Shown here: in pieces, positions 34,391 through 42,175 of the stretch
Layout: every line of letters begins with the position of its first letter
Numbering within the stretch: position 1 is the stretch's first letter
From: Streptomyces sp. SAJ15
GTDB lineage: Bacteria > Actinomycetota > Actinomycetes > Streptomycetales > Streptomycetaceae
Length of the DNA: 64,000 nucleotides
Reading direction: 5' to 3'
Assembly: GCF_007595705.1 (NCBI RefSeq)
Contig: NZ_NISY01000008.1
Coordinates: forward strand, 186,001 to 250,000
Made by a program: the position numbers and the translations under genes
Notes under the pieces: model-generated
Told to the model about the DNA's origin: nothing
Seen by the model: the letters and a program-made list of their open reading frames with translations, nothing else
Databases searched by the model: none

Positions 34391-36046
34391 CTAGCCCACC
34401 GCCTTGGCCGCTGCGCGGCCCGCCGCACGGCCGGAGAAGAGGCAGCCGCCGAGGAAGGTGCCCTCCAGGGAGCGGTAGCCGTGCACGCCCCCGCCCCCGA
34501 AACCGGCCGCCTCGCCCGCCGCGTAGACGCCGGGCAGCGGATCGCCGCCGGCGGTCAGCACGCGCGAGGACAGGTCCGTCTCCAGCCCGCCGAGCGTCTT
34601 GCGGGTGAGGATGCGCAGCCGCACCGCGATCAGCGGGCCCGCCTTCGGGTCGAGGACCCGATGCGGGGCGGCGGTGCGGATGAGCCGGTCGCCGAGGTAT
34701 CGGCGCGCCCCGCGCACGGCGGTCATCTGGAGGTCCTTGGTGTACGCGTTGGCGACCTCGCGGTCCCGGGCGGTGATCTCCCGGTACAGCTCGGCCTCGT
34801 CGATCAGCGGCTCCTCGGTGAGCTCGTTCATGCGGCGCACCAGCCCGCTCAGCGACCGCTCGACCACGAAGTCGGCCCCCTGGTCCAGGAACGCCTGGAC
34901 CGGGCCCGGCGCCCCGCCCCCGGCCCGGCCGAGGACCTCGCGCACACGCTTGCCGGTGAGGTCCGGGTTCTGCTCGGAGCCGGAGAGGGTGAACTCCCTC
35001 TCGACGATCCTCCGAGTGAGGACGAACCAGGTGTGGTCGTGGCCGGTGTGCATGATGTGTTCCAGCGTGCCCAGGGTGTCGAAGCCGGGGAACAACGGCA
35101 CCGGCAGCCGTCTGCCCCGGGCGTCGAGCCACAGCGGCGACGGGCCGGAGAGGATGCGGATGCCGTGCCGCGGCCAGATCGGGTTCCAGTTCTGGATGCC
35201 CTCGGTGTAGTGCCACATCCGGTCGCGGTTGATGAGCCGTCCGCCGGCGGCCTCGGCGATGCCGAGCATCGCCCCGTCGACGTGCGCGGGCACCCCGGAG
35301 AGCATGGCCTCCGGCGGAGTGCCCAGCCGTGCCGGCCAGTTGGCGCGGACGAGGTCGTGGTTGCCGCCGATGCCGCCGGAGGTGACGATCACCGCCTGGG
35401 CGCGCAGTTCGAAGGCCCCGGCGACCTCGCGGCTGCTGGGGGCGCCGCGATCCGCGTCGCTGGGCTCCAGGATCTCGCCGCTGACGGTGTCCACGGCGCC
35501 GGCGGTGCGGGACAGCCCGGTGACCCGGTGTCGGAAACGCAGCCCGACCCGGCCGCGCGCGACCCCGGCCCGCACCCGACGTTCGAAGGGCGCCACGACG
35601 CCGGGGCCGGTGCCCCAGGTGATGTGGAAGCGGGGCACCGAGTTGCCGTGGCCCCGCGCGTCGTAGCCGCCGCGCTCCGCCCAGCCGACGACGGGGAACA
35701 GCCGCAGTCCCTGCGCGCGCAGCCAGGACCGCTTCTCGCCGGCGGCGAAGTCGACGTATGCCTCGGCCCAGCGGCGCGGCCAGTGGTCCTCCTCGCGGTC
35801 GAAGCCGGCGGTGCCCAGCCAGTCCTGCCAGGCCAGTTCGCGGCTGTCGCGGATGCGCAGCCGGCGCTGCTCGGGCGAGTCGACGAGGAACAGCCCGCCG
35901 AAGGACCAGTGCGCCTGACCGCCCAGGGACTGCTCGGGCTCCTGGTCGAGCAGGATCACCGAGCGGCCGGCCTCGGCGAGTTCGGCGGTGGCGGCGAGCC
36001 CCGCCAACCCCGCTCCGATCACGATCACGTCCGCGTCGTACGCCAT
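34391..36046 (-). CDS. FAD-binding dehydrogenase (ketosteroid-dehydrogenase/fumarate-reductase-flavoprotein family)
   Basis: A 551-residue flavoprotein. The N-terminal FAD-binding motif is VIVIGAGLAGLAAT, and the second FAD contact is the C-terminal GVYAAGEAAGFGGGGVHGYRS block. The middle holds substrate-domain elements such as VTSGGIGGNHDLVRANWP. The family oxidises or reduces C-C bonds of steroids, fumarate-like acids or other hydrophobic substrates. The ATG at 36046 has AAGGTG upstream. An ATACCGACTGGT operator copy lies 86 bp upstream, shared with the acyl-CoA genes at 42 and 47 kb, suggesting membership of the same regulon. Substrate unknown. Confidence 0.88.
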   Translation of the reverse strand: MAYDADVIVIGAGLAGLAATAELAEAGRSVILLDQEPEQSLGGQAHWSFGGLFLVDSPEQRRLRIRDSRELAWQDWLGTAGFDREEDHWPRRWAEAYVDFAAGEKRSWLRAQGLRLFPVVGWAERGGYDARGHGNSVPRFHITWGTGPGVVAPFERRVRAGVARGRVGLRFRHRVTGLSRTAGAVDTVSGEILEPSDADRGAPSSREVAGAFELRAQAVIVTSGGIGGNHDLVRANWPARLGTPPEAMLSGVPAHVDGAMLGIAEAAGGRLINRDRMWHYTEGIQNWNPIWPRHGIRILSGPSPLWLDARGRRLPVPLFPGFDTLGTLEHIMHTGHDHTWFVLTRRIVEREFTLSGSEQNPDLTGKRVREVLGRAGGGAPGPVQAFLDQGADFVVERSLSGLVRRMNELTEEPLIDEAELYREITARDREVANAYTKDLQMTAVRGARRYLGDRLIRTAAPHRVLDPKAGPLIAVRLRILTRKTLGGLETDLSSRVLTAGGDPLPGVYAAGEAAGFGGGGVHGYRSLEGTFLGGCLFSGRAAGRAAAKAVG

Positions 36047-36131
36047 GCCGTCACCTTCTGGACTCGCCGGGCCCGACGGACCGCTCGGGAGCGCGGCGGG
36101 TGCGCGGCCGCCACGTTGGATGCGATCCTGC

Positions 36132-36147
36132 ATACCGACTGGTAGGT
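36132..36147. promoter_or_regulatory. ATACCGACTGGT-type TetR operator, copy A
   Basis: ATACCGACTGGTAGGT, an imperfect palindrome upstream of the FAD dehydrogenase gene. It shares its first half with sites at 42084 and 47855. It is a probable target of the TetR encoded at 44601-45206. Confidence 0.6.
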
Positions 36148-36342
36148 CGTCAACCTCCGGCCCCGGCCGTCCGTCCTCCGGGTGACCGGCCGTCGGGGCG
36201 GGCGGGACCCGACGGCCGTGCGGGGCACCGCCATGGCCAGGGCGGGCGTCCCTCGGGGCCGCTCGACCCGGGTACGGAACGGGTCAGTCAATCGTTTCAC
36301 CGGACTGGACAGCCCTCGGCGGGCCGGGAAGGATGCCGCGCC

Positions 36343-37368
36343 ATGGCTGACCGACCCCACGGGTCACCGCGGCGGGGCGGCCCTCCCCCGGCCGGCGAGC
36401 GCGTGGTGCACCCCACGCGGGTGACCCCTGCCCCACGCCCCGTCCGACCCGAGCCCCCCGAGGCGCCCCGTCAGGTCATCGCGGGCACGGTGCTGCGGGG
36501 TCCCCGTCCGTTCCGCGACTCCGGTGTCCGACGGCAGGTGGCCGCGGCGATCCTGTTGTCCACGCTGAGCACCGCGCTGGCGCTGTTCCTGCTGCTGCCG
36601 GAACGGGGCGAGCCGCGCCGGCTCTCCGCGGCGCCCACCCGCGCGGCGGTCTCCGCCGACCCGGCGCCGACCGCCACTCCGCGTCCGGGTCCGGGCCCCG
36701 CTCCCACCCCCGCGCCGCCGCCGAACCCGCCGTCGGGCCCCGCTTCGACCGCTCCTACCGCCCCGCCCGGCGAGGGCCCCGCGCGGGGCTCGGCCGCGGT
36801 CGGGGACGCCGCGTCGACCGGGCCCGCCCGCGCGGAGTCGGGCCGTCGGCCCCCCGACACCCCCACGCCGGAGGGCGGTCGACCGTTCGACGCCCCCACG
36901 CCGGGGGACGGTCGCCCCTCCCACGCCCCCACGCCGGAGGACGGTCGCCCCTCCCACGCCCCCACGCCGGAGGACGGTCACCCCTCCCACGCCCCCACGC
37001 CGGAGGGCGGTCCCGCGCCCGCGGCCTCGGCCGACGGACCCACCGGCGGCGGACCGGCGCACCGCGCCGCGGCCCGGCCGTTGCCGCCGCTACCGCTACC
37101 GGTGCCTCTGCCGCTGGCGCTGCCGCCCGAACCTGTGACCGCGTCCGCGCCCGCCCCACCTCCCCTGTCCGTGGCCGTCATCTCCCCGTGGAACGCGGTG
37201 GTCGAGGCCGACCACCGCCGGGCGCGCCGGGCCTACGGCTCCGGGCACGGGCCCGGCACGCGCCGCGAGCACGGCCGGCGTTGGCGGTGGCGCGAGGGGC
37301 GGACGAGCGGCCACGCCGACCGGGTCCGGGGCCACCACCGCCACCATGGGCCGGGCGGCCGGGGCTGA
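36343..37368 (+). CDS. Pro-rich single-pass membrane protein, hypothetical
   Basis: A 341-residue protein with no recognised domain. A Pro/Arg-rich cytoplasmic part (about 1-65) is followed by one membrane helix (VAAAILLSTLSTALALFLLL) and a long Pro/Ala/Thr-rich exterior with four or five 11-residue SHAPTPEDGRP repeats. The tail is basic and His-rich. The reading frame was chosen because it contains a clean membrane helix and G/C-biased third positions; opposite-strand frames are open only because of the repeats. The ATG at 36343 has GGAAGGA at a longish distance. It may be a wall-spanning or structural protein. Confidence 0.55.
   Translation: MADRPHGSPRRGGPPPAGERVVHPTRVTPAPRPVRPEPPEAPRQVIAGTVLRGPRPFRDSGVRRQVAAAILLSTLSTALALFLLLPERGEPRRLSAAPTRAAVSADPAPTATPRPGPGPAPTPAPPPNPPSGPASTAPTAPPGEGPARGSAAVGDAASTGPARAESGRRPPDTPTPEGGRPFDAPTPGDGRPSHAPTPEDGRPSHAPTPEDGHPSHAPTPEGGPAPAASADGPTGGGPAHRAAARPLPPLPLPVPLPLALPPEPVTASAPAPPPLSVAVISPWNAVVEADHRRARRAYGSGHGPGTRREHGRRWRWREGRTSGHADRVRGHHRHHGPGGRG
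36867..37012 (+). repeat. 33-bp tandem repeat in Pro-rich protein gene
   Basis: About 4.5 copies of a 33-bp unit built on CACGCCCCCACGCCGGAGGA, in frame, encode the undecapeptide SHAPTPEDGRP and variants. Confidence 0.85.
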
Positions 37369-37405
37369 CCGTGCCGCGCGCACCCCGGTCTGCTTGTATG
37401 GCGGC

Positions 37406-37942
37406 ATGCCCGACAACGGTCACCAGCAGCGCTCAGCCGACGAGGTTCTGGACATCGTGGACGAGCGGGACCGCGTGGTGGGCCAGGCCCGGCGCGCCGA
37501 CGCCCTGGCCCGCCGGCTGCGTCACCGCTGTGTCTTCATCCTGGTCAGGGACCCCGACGGGCGCGTCTTCGTGCACCGCCGCACCGCGGAGAAGCTGGTC
37601 TTCCCCTCCCGGCACGACGTGTTCGTGGGCGGGGTGGTCGGCGCCGGCGAGTCGTATGACGAGGCGGCCCTGCGCGAGGCCGAGGAGGAGCTGGGCGTCT
37701 CCGGGCTGCCCGCGCCCCGGCCGCTGTTCCGGTTCCTCTACGACACCCCGGAGCACACCTGGTGGAGCGCCGTCTACGAGGTGAGCTGCGCGCTGCCGGT
37801 CGACCCGCAGGCCGAGGAGGTGGCCTGGCACGCCTTCCTGACGGAGGACGAGGTCGCGGAGCGACTCGACACCTGGGAGTGGGTGCCGGACGGTCTGGAG
37901 GCGTATCGGCGGCTGCTGGCGTGGCGCGCGGGGGCCGCATGA
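37406..37942 (+). CDS. NUDIX hydrolase (YfcD-like)
   Basis: A 178-residue NUDIX protein. The Nudix box follows the GX5EX7REUXEEXGU pattern: GGVVGAGESYDEAALREAEEELGV, split here as GGVVGAGESYDEAAL followed by REAEEELGV. The N-terminal VLDIVDERDRVVGQARR resembles the isopentenyl-diphosphate-isomerase-like subgroup. It hydrolyses a nucleoside-diphosphate-linked substrate with Mg2+; the substrate is unknown. The ATG at 37406 begins MPDNGHQ. It is followed by the DUF202 pair on the same strand, perhaps one transcription unit. Confidence 0.88.
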   Translation: MPDNGHQQRSADEVLDIVDERDRVVGQARRADALARRLRHRCVFILVRDPDGRVFVHRRTAEKLVFPSRHDVFVGGVVGAGESYDEAALREAEEELGVSGLPAPRPLFRFLYDTPEHTWWSAVYEVSCALPVDPQAEEVAWHAFLTEDEVAERLDTWEWVPDGLEAYRRLLAWRAGAA

Positions 37943-37972
37943 TGATCCGGACCGGTGGTTAGGCTCACCCGT

Positions 37973-38404
37973 ATGGACCCCTCCGTACGGACCGCCGGCA
38001 TCCGGGGCAGGCTCGCGGCCGCCACCGGGTCGGTCCGGCTCTGGTTCGCGCCCGAGCGGGTCCACGCGGAGGGCGAGACCCCCGACTACCGCTTCTCCCT
38101 CGCCAACGAGCGGACCTTCCTGGCCTGGCTGCGCACGGGTCTGGCCCTGATCGGCGGCGGCTTCGCGGCCGACCAGTTCCTCCCGCACACCGCGCGCCCG
38201 CTGCGGCTGGCGCTCGCCGTGACGCTGCTGGCGGCGGGCGCGGTCTGCGCCATACGGGCGGTCAACCACTGGGTGCGCTGCGAGCGTGCGATGCGCAAGG
38301 GCGAGGATCTGCCGCTCTCCCGTTTCCCGGCCGCGCTGGCGACGTCCGTCGCGCTGGTCGCGCTGGCCATCGTGGTCTTCGTGGCGCTGGGCTGGACCCG
38401 CTGA
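37973..38404 (+). CDS. DUF202 (YidH family) membrane protein
   Basis: A 143-residue inner membrane protein. The DUF202 signature DYRFSLANERTFLAWLRTGLALIGGGFA is split over the first helix, followed by a second helix (RLALAVTLLAAGAVCAIRAV) and a third at the C-terminus. Function unknown in the family. The ATG at 37973 is preferred; a GTG at 37955 is an alternative. Its TGA overlaps the next ATG by one base (ATG at 38404), so the two DUF202 genes are coupled. Confidence 0.88.
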   Translation: MDPSVRTAGIRGRLAAATGSVRLWFAPERVHAEGETPDYRFSLANERTFLAWLRTGLALIGGGFAADQFLPHTARPLRLALAVTLLAAGAVCAIRAVNHWVRCERAMRKGEDLPLSRFPAALATSVALVALAIVVFVALGWTR

Positions 38405-38730
38405 TGCCGTCCGGGCGCCCGCGTGTCGAGCGGGACCCGGGGTTGCAACCGGAGCGGACCCGGCTCGCCTGGCGGCGTACCACCCTCGCCTGCGCGGTGG
38501 TGTGTGTGCTCGCCGAGCGGCAAGCTGTCAGGGAAGGGCCGCCGGACGCCCCCCGGCTGTTGGCCGTGGCGCTGATCGCGTTCGTCTGGTTGCTCTTCCT
38601 GGCCGTGGCGCACCTCCGCATCCAGGCCCTGGACGCGCCGCGGCCGCCCGCACTGTCCCCGCGGGCGGCCGTGGCCGCGTCCGGATGCACGCTCGCGATC
38701 GCGGCCTTGGGCGTGGTGCTCCTGTGCTGA
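38404..38730 (+). CDS. DUF202 family small membrane protein
   Basis: A 108-residue protein. LQPERTRLAWRRTTLAC is the short DUF202 signature, followed by three membrane helices. It is coupled to the preceding YidH-like gene by a one-base overlap (TGATG). The paired arrangement is common in actinobacteria and suggests a heteromeric membrane complex of unknown role. Confidence 0.88.
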   Translation: MPSGRPRVERDPGLQPERTRLAWRRTTLACAVVCVLAERQAVREGPPDAPRLLAVALIAFVWLLFLAVAHLRIQALDAPRPPALSPRAAVAASGCTLAIAALGVVLLC

Positions 38731-38742
38731 GCCCGGCGCGGC

Positions 38743-39669
38743 TCAGTCGACGGTGACGGCGATCTTGCCTCGGGTGTGGCCCTCGGCGTTGAGCCGCTGC
38801 GCCTCGGCCGTGCGCTCCAGCGGGAAGACCGCGGCCACCTCGACGCTCAGGACTCCGCGTTCGGCGAGGTCGGTGAGGGTGGCGAGGTCGGCGGGGTCGG
38901 GGCGCACGAAGACGTACCGACCGCCGAGTCCGAGGACGGCGGGGTCGGCGATCGAGGCGAGCCGGCCGGCCGGGGTGAGCAGACCGGGGCTGACGGTCAG
39001 CGCGTCGCCGCCCACCAGGTCGAGCGCGGCGTGCACGCCGTCGGGCGCCAGCGCTCGCACCCGGTCGGCGAGTCCGTCGCCGTAGGAGACCGGCTCGGCG
39101 CCGAGGCCGCGCAGGTAGTCGTGGTTGCGCTCGCTGGCGGTGCCGATGACACGGGCGCCGAGGTGGCGGGCGATCTGCACGGCCAGGGAGCCGACGCCGC
39201 CGGCCGCCCCGTGGATCAGGAGGGTGTCACCCGCGCCCACCTCCAGCGCCCTGCCCAGCGACTGATAGGCGGTCAGCCCGGCCAGCGGCAGCCCGGCGGC
39301 CTGCTCGAAGGAGAGGTTGCGGGGCTTGCGGGCCAGGGTGCGCACCGGGGCGGCGACGTACTCGGCGAAGGTGCCGCGGGAGAGGAAGTCCTCCCGTACG
39401 TATCCGATGACCTCGTCGCCGGGTGCGAACTCGGTGACGCCCGCTCCGGGCTGGACCACGACGCCGGAGACGTCCCAGCCGGGGATGACGGGGAAGACGG
39501 CGTCCAGGACGCCGTCGAGGTAGCCGGCCTGGGCCTTCCAGTCGACGGGGTTGACCGCGGCGGCCCTGACCTTGATCAGGACGCTGTCGGGGCCGAGCTT
39601 GGGGTCGGGGACCTCGCCGTACTCGAGGACCTCCGGGCCGCCGTAGCCGCGGTAGCTGATGGCCTTCAT
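38743..39669 (-). CDS. NADPH:quinone oxidoreductase-like zinc-less MDR protein
   Basis: A 308-residue medium-chain reductase. The N-terminal GroES-like domain has MKAISYRGYGGPEVLEYGEVPDP. The Rossmann motif is HGAAGGVGSLAVQIAR. The Cys and His zinc ligands of alcohol dehydrogenases are absent. It probably reduces quinones or enones with NADPH. The ATG at 39669 has AAGGAG upstream. It lies downstream of the DHA2 pump gene in the same direction, about 200 bp apart and separated from it by the 26-bp tandem repeat, so it could be co-transcribed with it. Confidence 0.92.
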   Translation of the reverse strand: MKAISYRGYGGPEVLEYGEVPDPKLGPDSVLIKVRAAAVNPVDWKAQAGYLDGVLDAVFPVIPGWDVSGVVVQPGAGVTEFAPGDEVIGYVREDFLSRGTFAEYVAAPVRTLARKPRNLSFEQAAGLPLAGLTAYQSLGRALEVGAGDTLLIHGAAGGVGSLAVQIARHLGARVIGTASERNHDYLRGLGAEPVSYGDGLADRVRALAPDGVHAALDLVGGDALTVSPGLLTPAGRLASIADPAVLGLGGRYVFVRPDPADLATLTDLAERGVLSVEVAAVFPLERTAEAQRLNAEGHTRGKIAVTVD

Positions 39670-39754
39670 GGGGGTGCTCCTTGGGGGTGGGGGGAGGAAG
39701 GGCCGGCCGGCCCCCGGGGGTAGGGGTCGGCCGGCGGCTCGAATGCCGGCGGGG

Positions 39755-39895
39755 ACCGGTCGGGCCAGGCGTCGGCGGAGACCGGTCGGGCCAGGCGTCG
39801 GCGGAGACCGGTCGGGCCAGGCGTCGGCGGAGACCGGTCGGGCCAGGCGTCGGCGGAGACCGGTCGGGTCAGGCGTCGGCGGAGACCGGTCGCGC
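39755..39895. repeat. 26-bp tandem repeat (minisatellite), about 5.5 copies
   Basis: Exact 26-bp period (ACCGGTC begins at 39755, 39781, 39807, 39833, 39859 and 39885). The unit is ACCGGTCGGGCCAGGCGTCG plus six bases, and each copy contains the palindrome GACCGGTC. The array runs from the intergenic region into the last codons of the DHA2 pump. The pump stop codon exists because one copy has GGTCAGG where the others have GGCCAGG. Confidence 0.92.
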
Positions 39896-41377
39896 GGCGG
39901 GCTCGGCGGCAGCGGCCGTCGTGTGGGCCGTCGGCTCGGTCGTGGGCAGCGGGTGGATCCTGCGCAGGCCGACCGCGGCGACGAGCGCGACCAGGACGAA
40001 CGCCGCGCCGGCGAGGACGAAGCTCAGCGTGAACTGCGACTCGGCGGGCAGCGCCGGGGCGCCCGGCGGAAGGTGCTCGACGCTCTTGGAGGCGAGCACC
40101 GTCGTGATCATGGCACTGCCGATCGCGCTGCCGGTGGAGCGGGCGATGGAGTTGATGCCGTTGGCGATGCCGGTCTGCTGGGGCGGCACACTGCCGACGA
40201 TCACGGCGGGCATGGCGGCGTAGGCGAGGCTGATGCCCGCGCCGACGAACATGCCGGCGCCGATGACGGAGGCGGTGTGGTCGTGGTCGAGGGCGACCCA
40301 GGCGAAGCCGACGGTGCCGATCAGGGAGGCGAGCACCAGCACCAGGCGGGGGCCGTGGCGGCGCACCAGCTGGCCCCCGAAGGGGGCGGACAGCAGCGAG
40401 ACGACGGTGCTCGGCAGCAGGAACTCCACCGAGGCGCGCAGCACGGAGGCGTCGAAGCCGTAGCCGACCAGCGCGGAGGGCATCTGGACGAGGTAGGAGA
40501 CGCCGATGAAGAGGGCGAACATGCCGAAGCCCACGAGCAGGCCGGCGAGGTTGACGAAGAGGACCGGGCGGTGGGCGAACATCCGCATGTCCACCAGTGG
40601 CTCGCTCACCCTGCGCTCGACGAGCACCCAGACGACCGCCATGACCACGGCGCCGGCGAAGGAGCCGAGGGTGCGGGCGTCGGTCCAGCCCCACTCGTGG
40701 CCCTGGGAGACGGGGAGCAGCAGCAGGACGAGGGTGGCGGCGAGAGAGAGCGCGCCGAGGACGTCGGTGCGGCCGCCGGTGGTCTGGGTGGTCGCGGGGA
40801 CGAGGAGGACGACGGCCAGCAGCGCGAGCAGGGCGAGCCCGGTGGCCAGCCAGAAGGCGCTGCGGTAGTCGGGGTCGTCACCTGAGGTGAGCAGGCCGGT
40901 GGCGACCAGCGCGAGGCCGCTGCCGAAGGCGAGGGTGCCGCTGACCATGGCCATGGCGCCGGGGAGCCGGGCGGGGCGGATCTCCTCGCGGAGCACGGAG
41001 AGCGCGAGCGGGAAGATCGCGGTGGCGGCGCCCTGGAGCACCCGACCGACGATCAGCCAGGCCAGGGAGTGCGTGACGGCGGCGAGCACGGAGCCGGCGA
41101 CCATGACCACCAGCACCGCGACCAGCGTGCGCTTCTTTCCGTGCTGGTCGCCGAAGCGGCCGAGCAGCGGGGTGAAGACGGCGGCCGAGAGCAGGGTGGC
41201 GGTGGTGACCCAGCTCACGTTGGCGGAGCTGGTCTCCAGGTCGTTCTGGATCAGTCCGAGGATCGGCACGACCAGGGTCTGCATCATCGACACGACCATG
41301 GCCGCGAGGCTCAGCGCGGCGATGATCACCGTCTCGCGGCGGCCGTCGACCGGCGCGGCGGCGGCTGGGTGGCTCAT
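39869..41377 (-). CDS. DHA2 family drug:H+ antiporter (MFS)
   Basis: A 502-residue transporter with 14 predicted helices. DHA2 features include the motif GRFGDQHGKKRTL (MFS motif A region), RVLQGAATAIFPLALSVLREE and SGTLAFGSGLAL (motif C-like), and WLATG after it. It exports drugs or dyes by proton antiport. The ATG at 41377 has AGGA upstream; ATG 41392 is an alternative. It is divergent from a MarR gene with two TTGA-N5-TCAA palindromes in the gap, so repression by that MarR is expected. The C-terminal end lies in a 26-bp tandem repeat. Confidence 0.92.
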   Translation of the reverse strand: MSHPAAAAPVDGRRETVIIAALSLAAMVVSMMQTLVVPILGLIQNDLETSSANVSWVTTATLLSAAVFTPLLGRFGDQHGKKRTLVAVLVVMVAGSVLAAVTHSLAWLIVGRVLQGAATAIFPLALSVLREEIRPARLPGAMAMVSGTLAFGSGLALVATGLLTSGDDPDYRSAFWLATGLALLALLAVVLLVPATTQTTGGRTDVLGALSLAATLVLLLLPVSQGHEWGWTDARTLGSFAGAVVMAVVWVLVERRVSEPLVDMRMFAHRPVLFVNLAGLLVGFGMFALFIGVSYLVQMPSALVGYGFDASVLRASVEFLLPSTVVSLLSAPFGGQLVRRHGPRLVLVLASLIGTVGFAWVALDHDHTASVIGAGMFVGAGISLAYAAMPAVIVGSVPPQQTGIANGINSIARSTGSAIGSAMITTVLASKSVEHLPPGAPALPAESQFTLSFVLAGAAFVLVALVAAVGLRRIHPLPTTEPTAHTTAAAAEPAARPVSADA

Positions 41378-41420
41378 GGGGAGGTCCTTCATGTGCTTCG
41401 CAGTTACTTCATGACATGGA

Positions 41421-41439
41421 TGCTTGAAGTCATCAAGCA
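41421..41439. promoter_or_regulatory. MarR operator 1
   Basis: TGCTTGA-AGTCA-TCAAGCA, a perfect 7+7 bp inverted repeat between the pump and marR genes, 44 bp upstream of the pump start. Confidence 0.75.
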
Positions 41440-41464
41440 ACTCGACCGACGGTAGACCTCAATG

Positions 41465-41477
41465 GTTGACCTAGTCA
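41465..41477. promoter_or_regulatory. MarR operator 2
   Basis: TTGA-CCTAG-TCAA, the same half-sites and 5-bp spacer as operator 1, 45 bp upstream of the marR start. It overlaps a TTGACC hexamer that could serve as a -35 box. Confidence 0.68.
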
Positions 41478-41521
41478 AGCTAATGGTTGAAGGCTTTAAT
41501 TACCTTGAGTACAGTCGAACC

Positions 41522-41974
41522 ATGAGCGCCAGCACCCCTCCCCCCGCGCAGACTCCGACCAAGATCGAGCTCCTGGAGCTGCTCGCCGCGCTCGGCATGG
41601 CCCAGTGGCGCGACTTCTCCGCCGCCGCCGTGCACCACGGGCTCACCGGGACCCAGGCCAAGGTGCTCTCCCAGCTGGGTCGCGGCCCGCTGCCGATGCG
41701 CGCCCTGGCCGAGCGGCTGGTGTGCGACGCCTCCAACATCACCGGCATCGTGGACCGACTGGAGGACCAGGGCCTGGTCCGCCGTGAGCCGTCCCCCACC
41801 GACCGGCGGGTCAAGAACGTCGTCGCCACCGACAAGGGGCGCGAGACGCTCCTGCGGGTCCGCACCGAGATGCAGGCCACCCACAGCGCGCTGGACACCC
41901 TCGACGCGGCGGAGACCGAGACCCTCTTCGCCCTGCTCAACCGGCTGCGCCCGTCCATGGAGCGCACCGCCTGA
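41522..41974 (+). CDS. MarR family transcriptional regulator
   Basis: A 150-residue winged-helix repressor. The DNA-binding core is GLTGTQAKVLSQLGRGPLPM, then RALAERLVCDASNITGIVDRLEDQGLV, and the wing has REPSPTDRRVKNVVATDKG with the conserved DRR. It dimerises through N- and C-terminal helices. It is divergent from the DHA2 pump, which it should repress. The ATG at 41522 has no ribosome site. A TTGAAG / TACAGT promoter pair with an 18-bp spacer would start transcription at about 41521, so the mRNA may be leaderless. That last point is inference. Confidence 0.9.
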   Translation: MSASTPPPAQTPTKIELLELLAALGMAQWRDFSAAAVHHGLTGTQAKVLSQLGRGPLPMRALAERLVCDASNITGIVDRLEDQGLVRREPSPTDRRVKNVVATDKGRETLLRVRTEMQATHSALDTLDAAETETLFALLNRLRPSMERTA

Positions 41975-42083
41975 CCCCAGGCCCCTCCCCCTCCGGCCCC
42001 CTCCGGCCCCCTTCCGGAGCCCGAGCGCCGGACGCCCGCGTCGCGGCGCGTGCCGTCGCCGACCGCCGTAGGCCCTAGACGCC

Positions 42084-42101
42084 ATACCGACCGGTCGGCA
42101 T
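42084..42101. promoter_or_regulatory. ATACCGACCGGT-type TetR operator, copy B
   Basis: ATACCGACCGGTCGGCAT is an almost perfect 18-bp palindrome (one mismatched pair), 75 bp upstream of the kinase/acyl-CoA dehydrogenase pair. It is the most symmetrical of the three copies in the window. Confidence 0.75.
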
Positions 42102-42175
42102 CATGAGGTGATCCTTCACCGGCGTCCGTACGCCGGTGCGTTCATTCGCCTCACTCCGCACGGAGGAAGAACTCG

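Noticed and set aside
39755..39895. Possible CRISPR array
   Set aside because: The 26-bp units are contiguous with no spacers and no cas genes are nearby; it is a tandem repeat.
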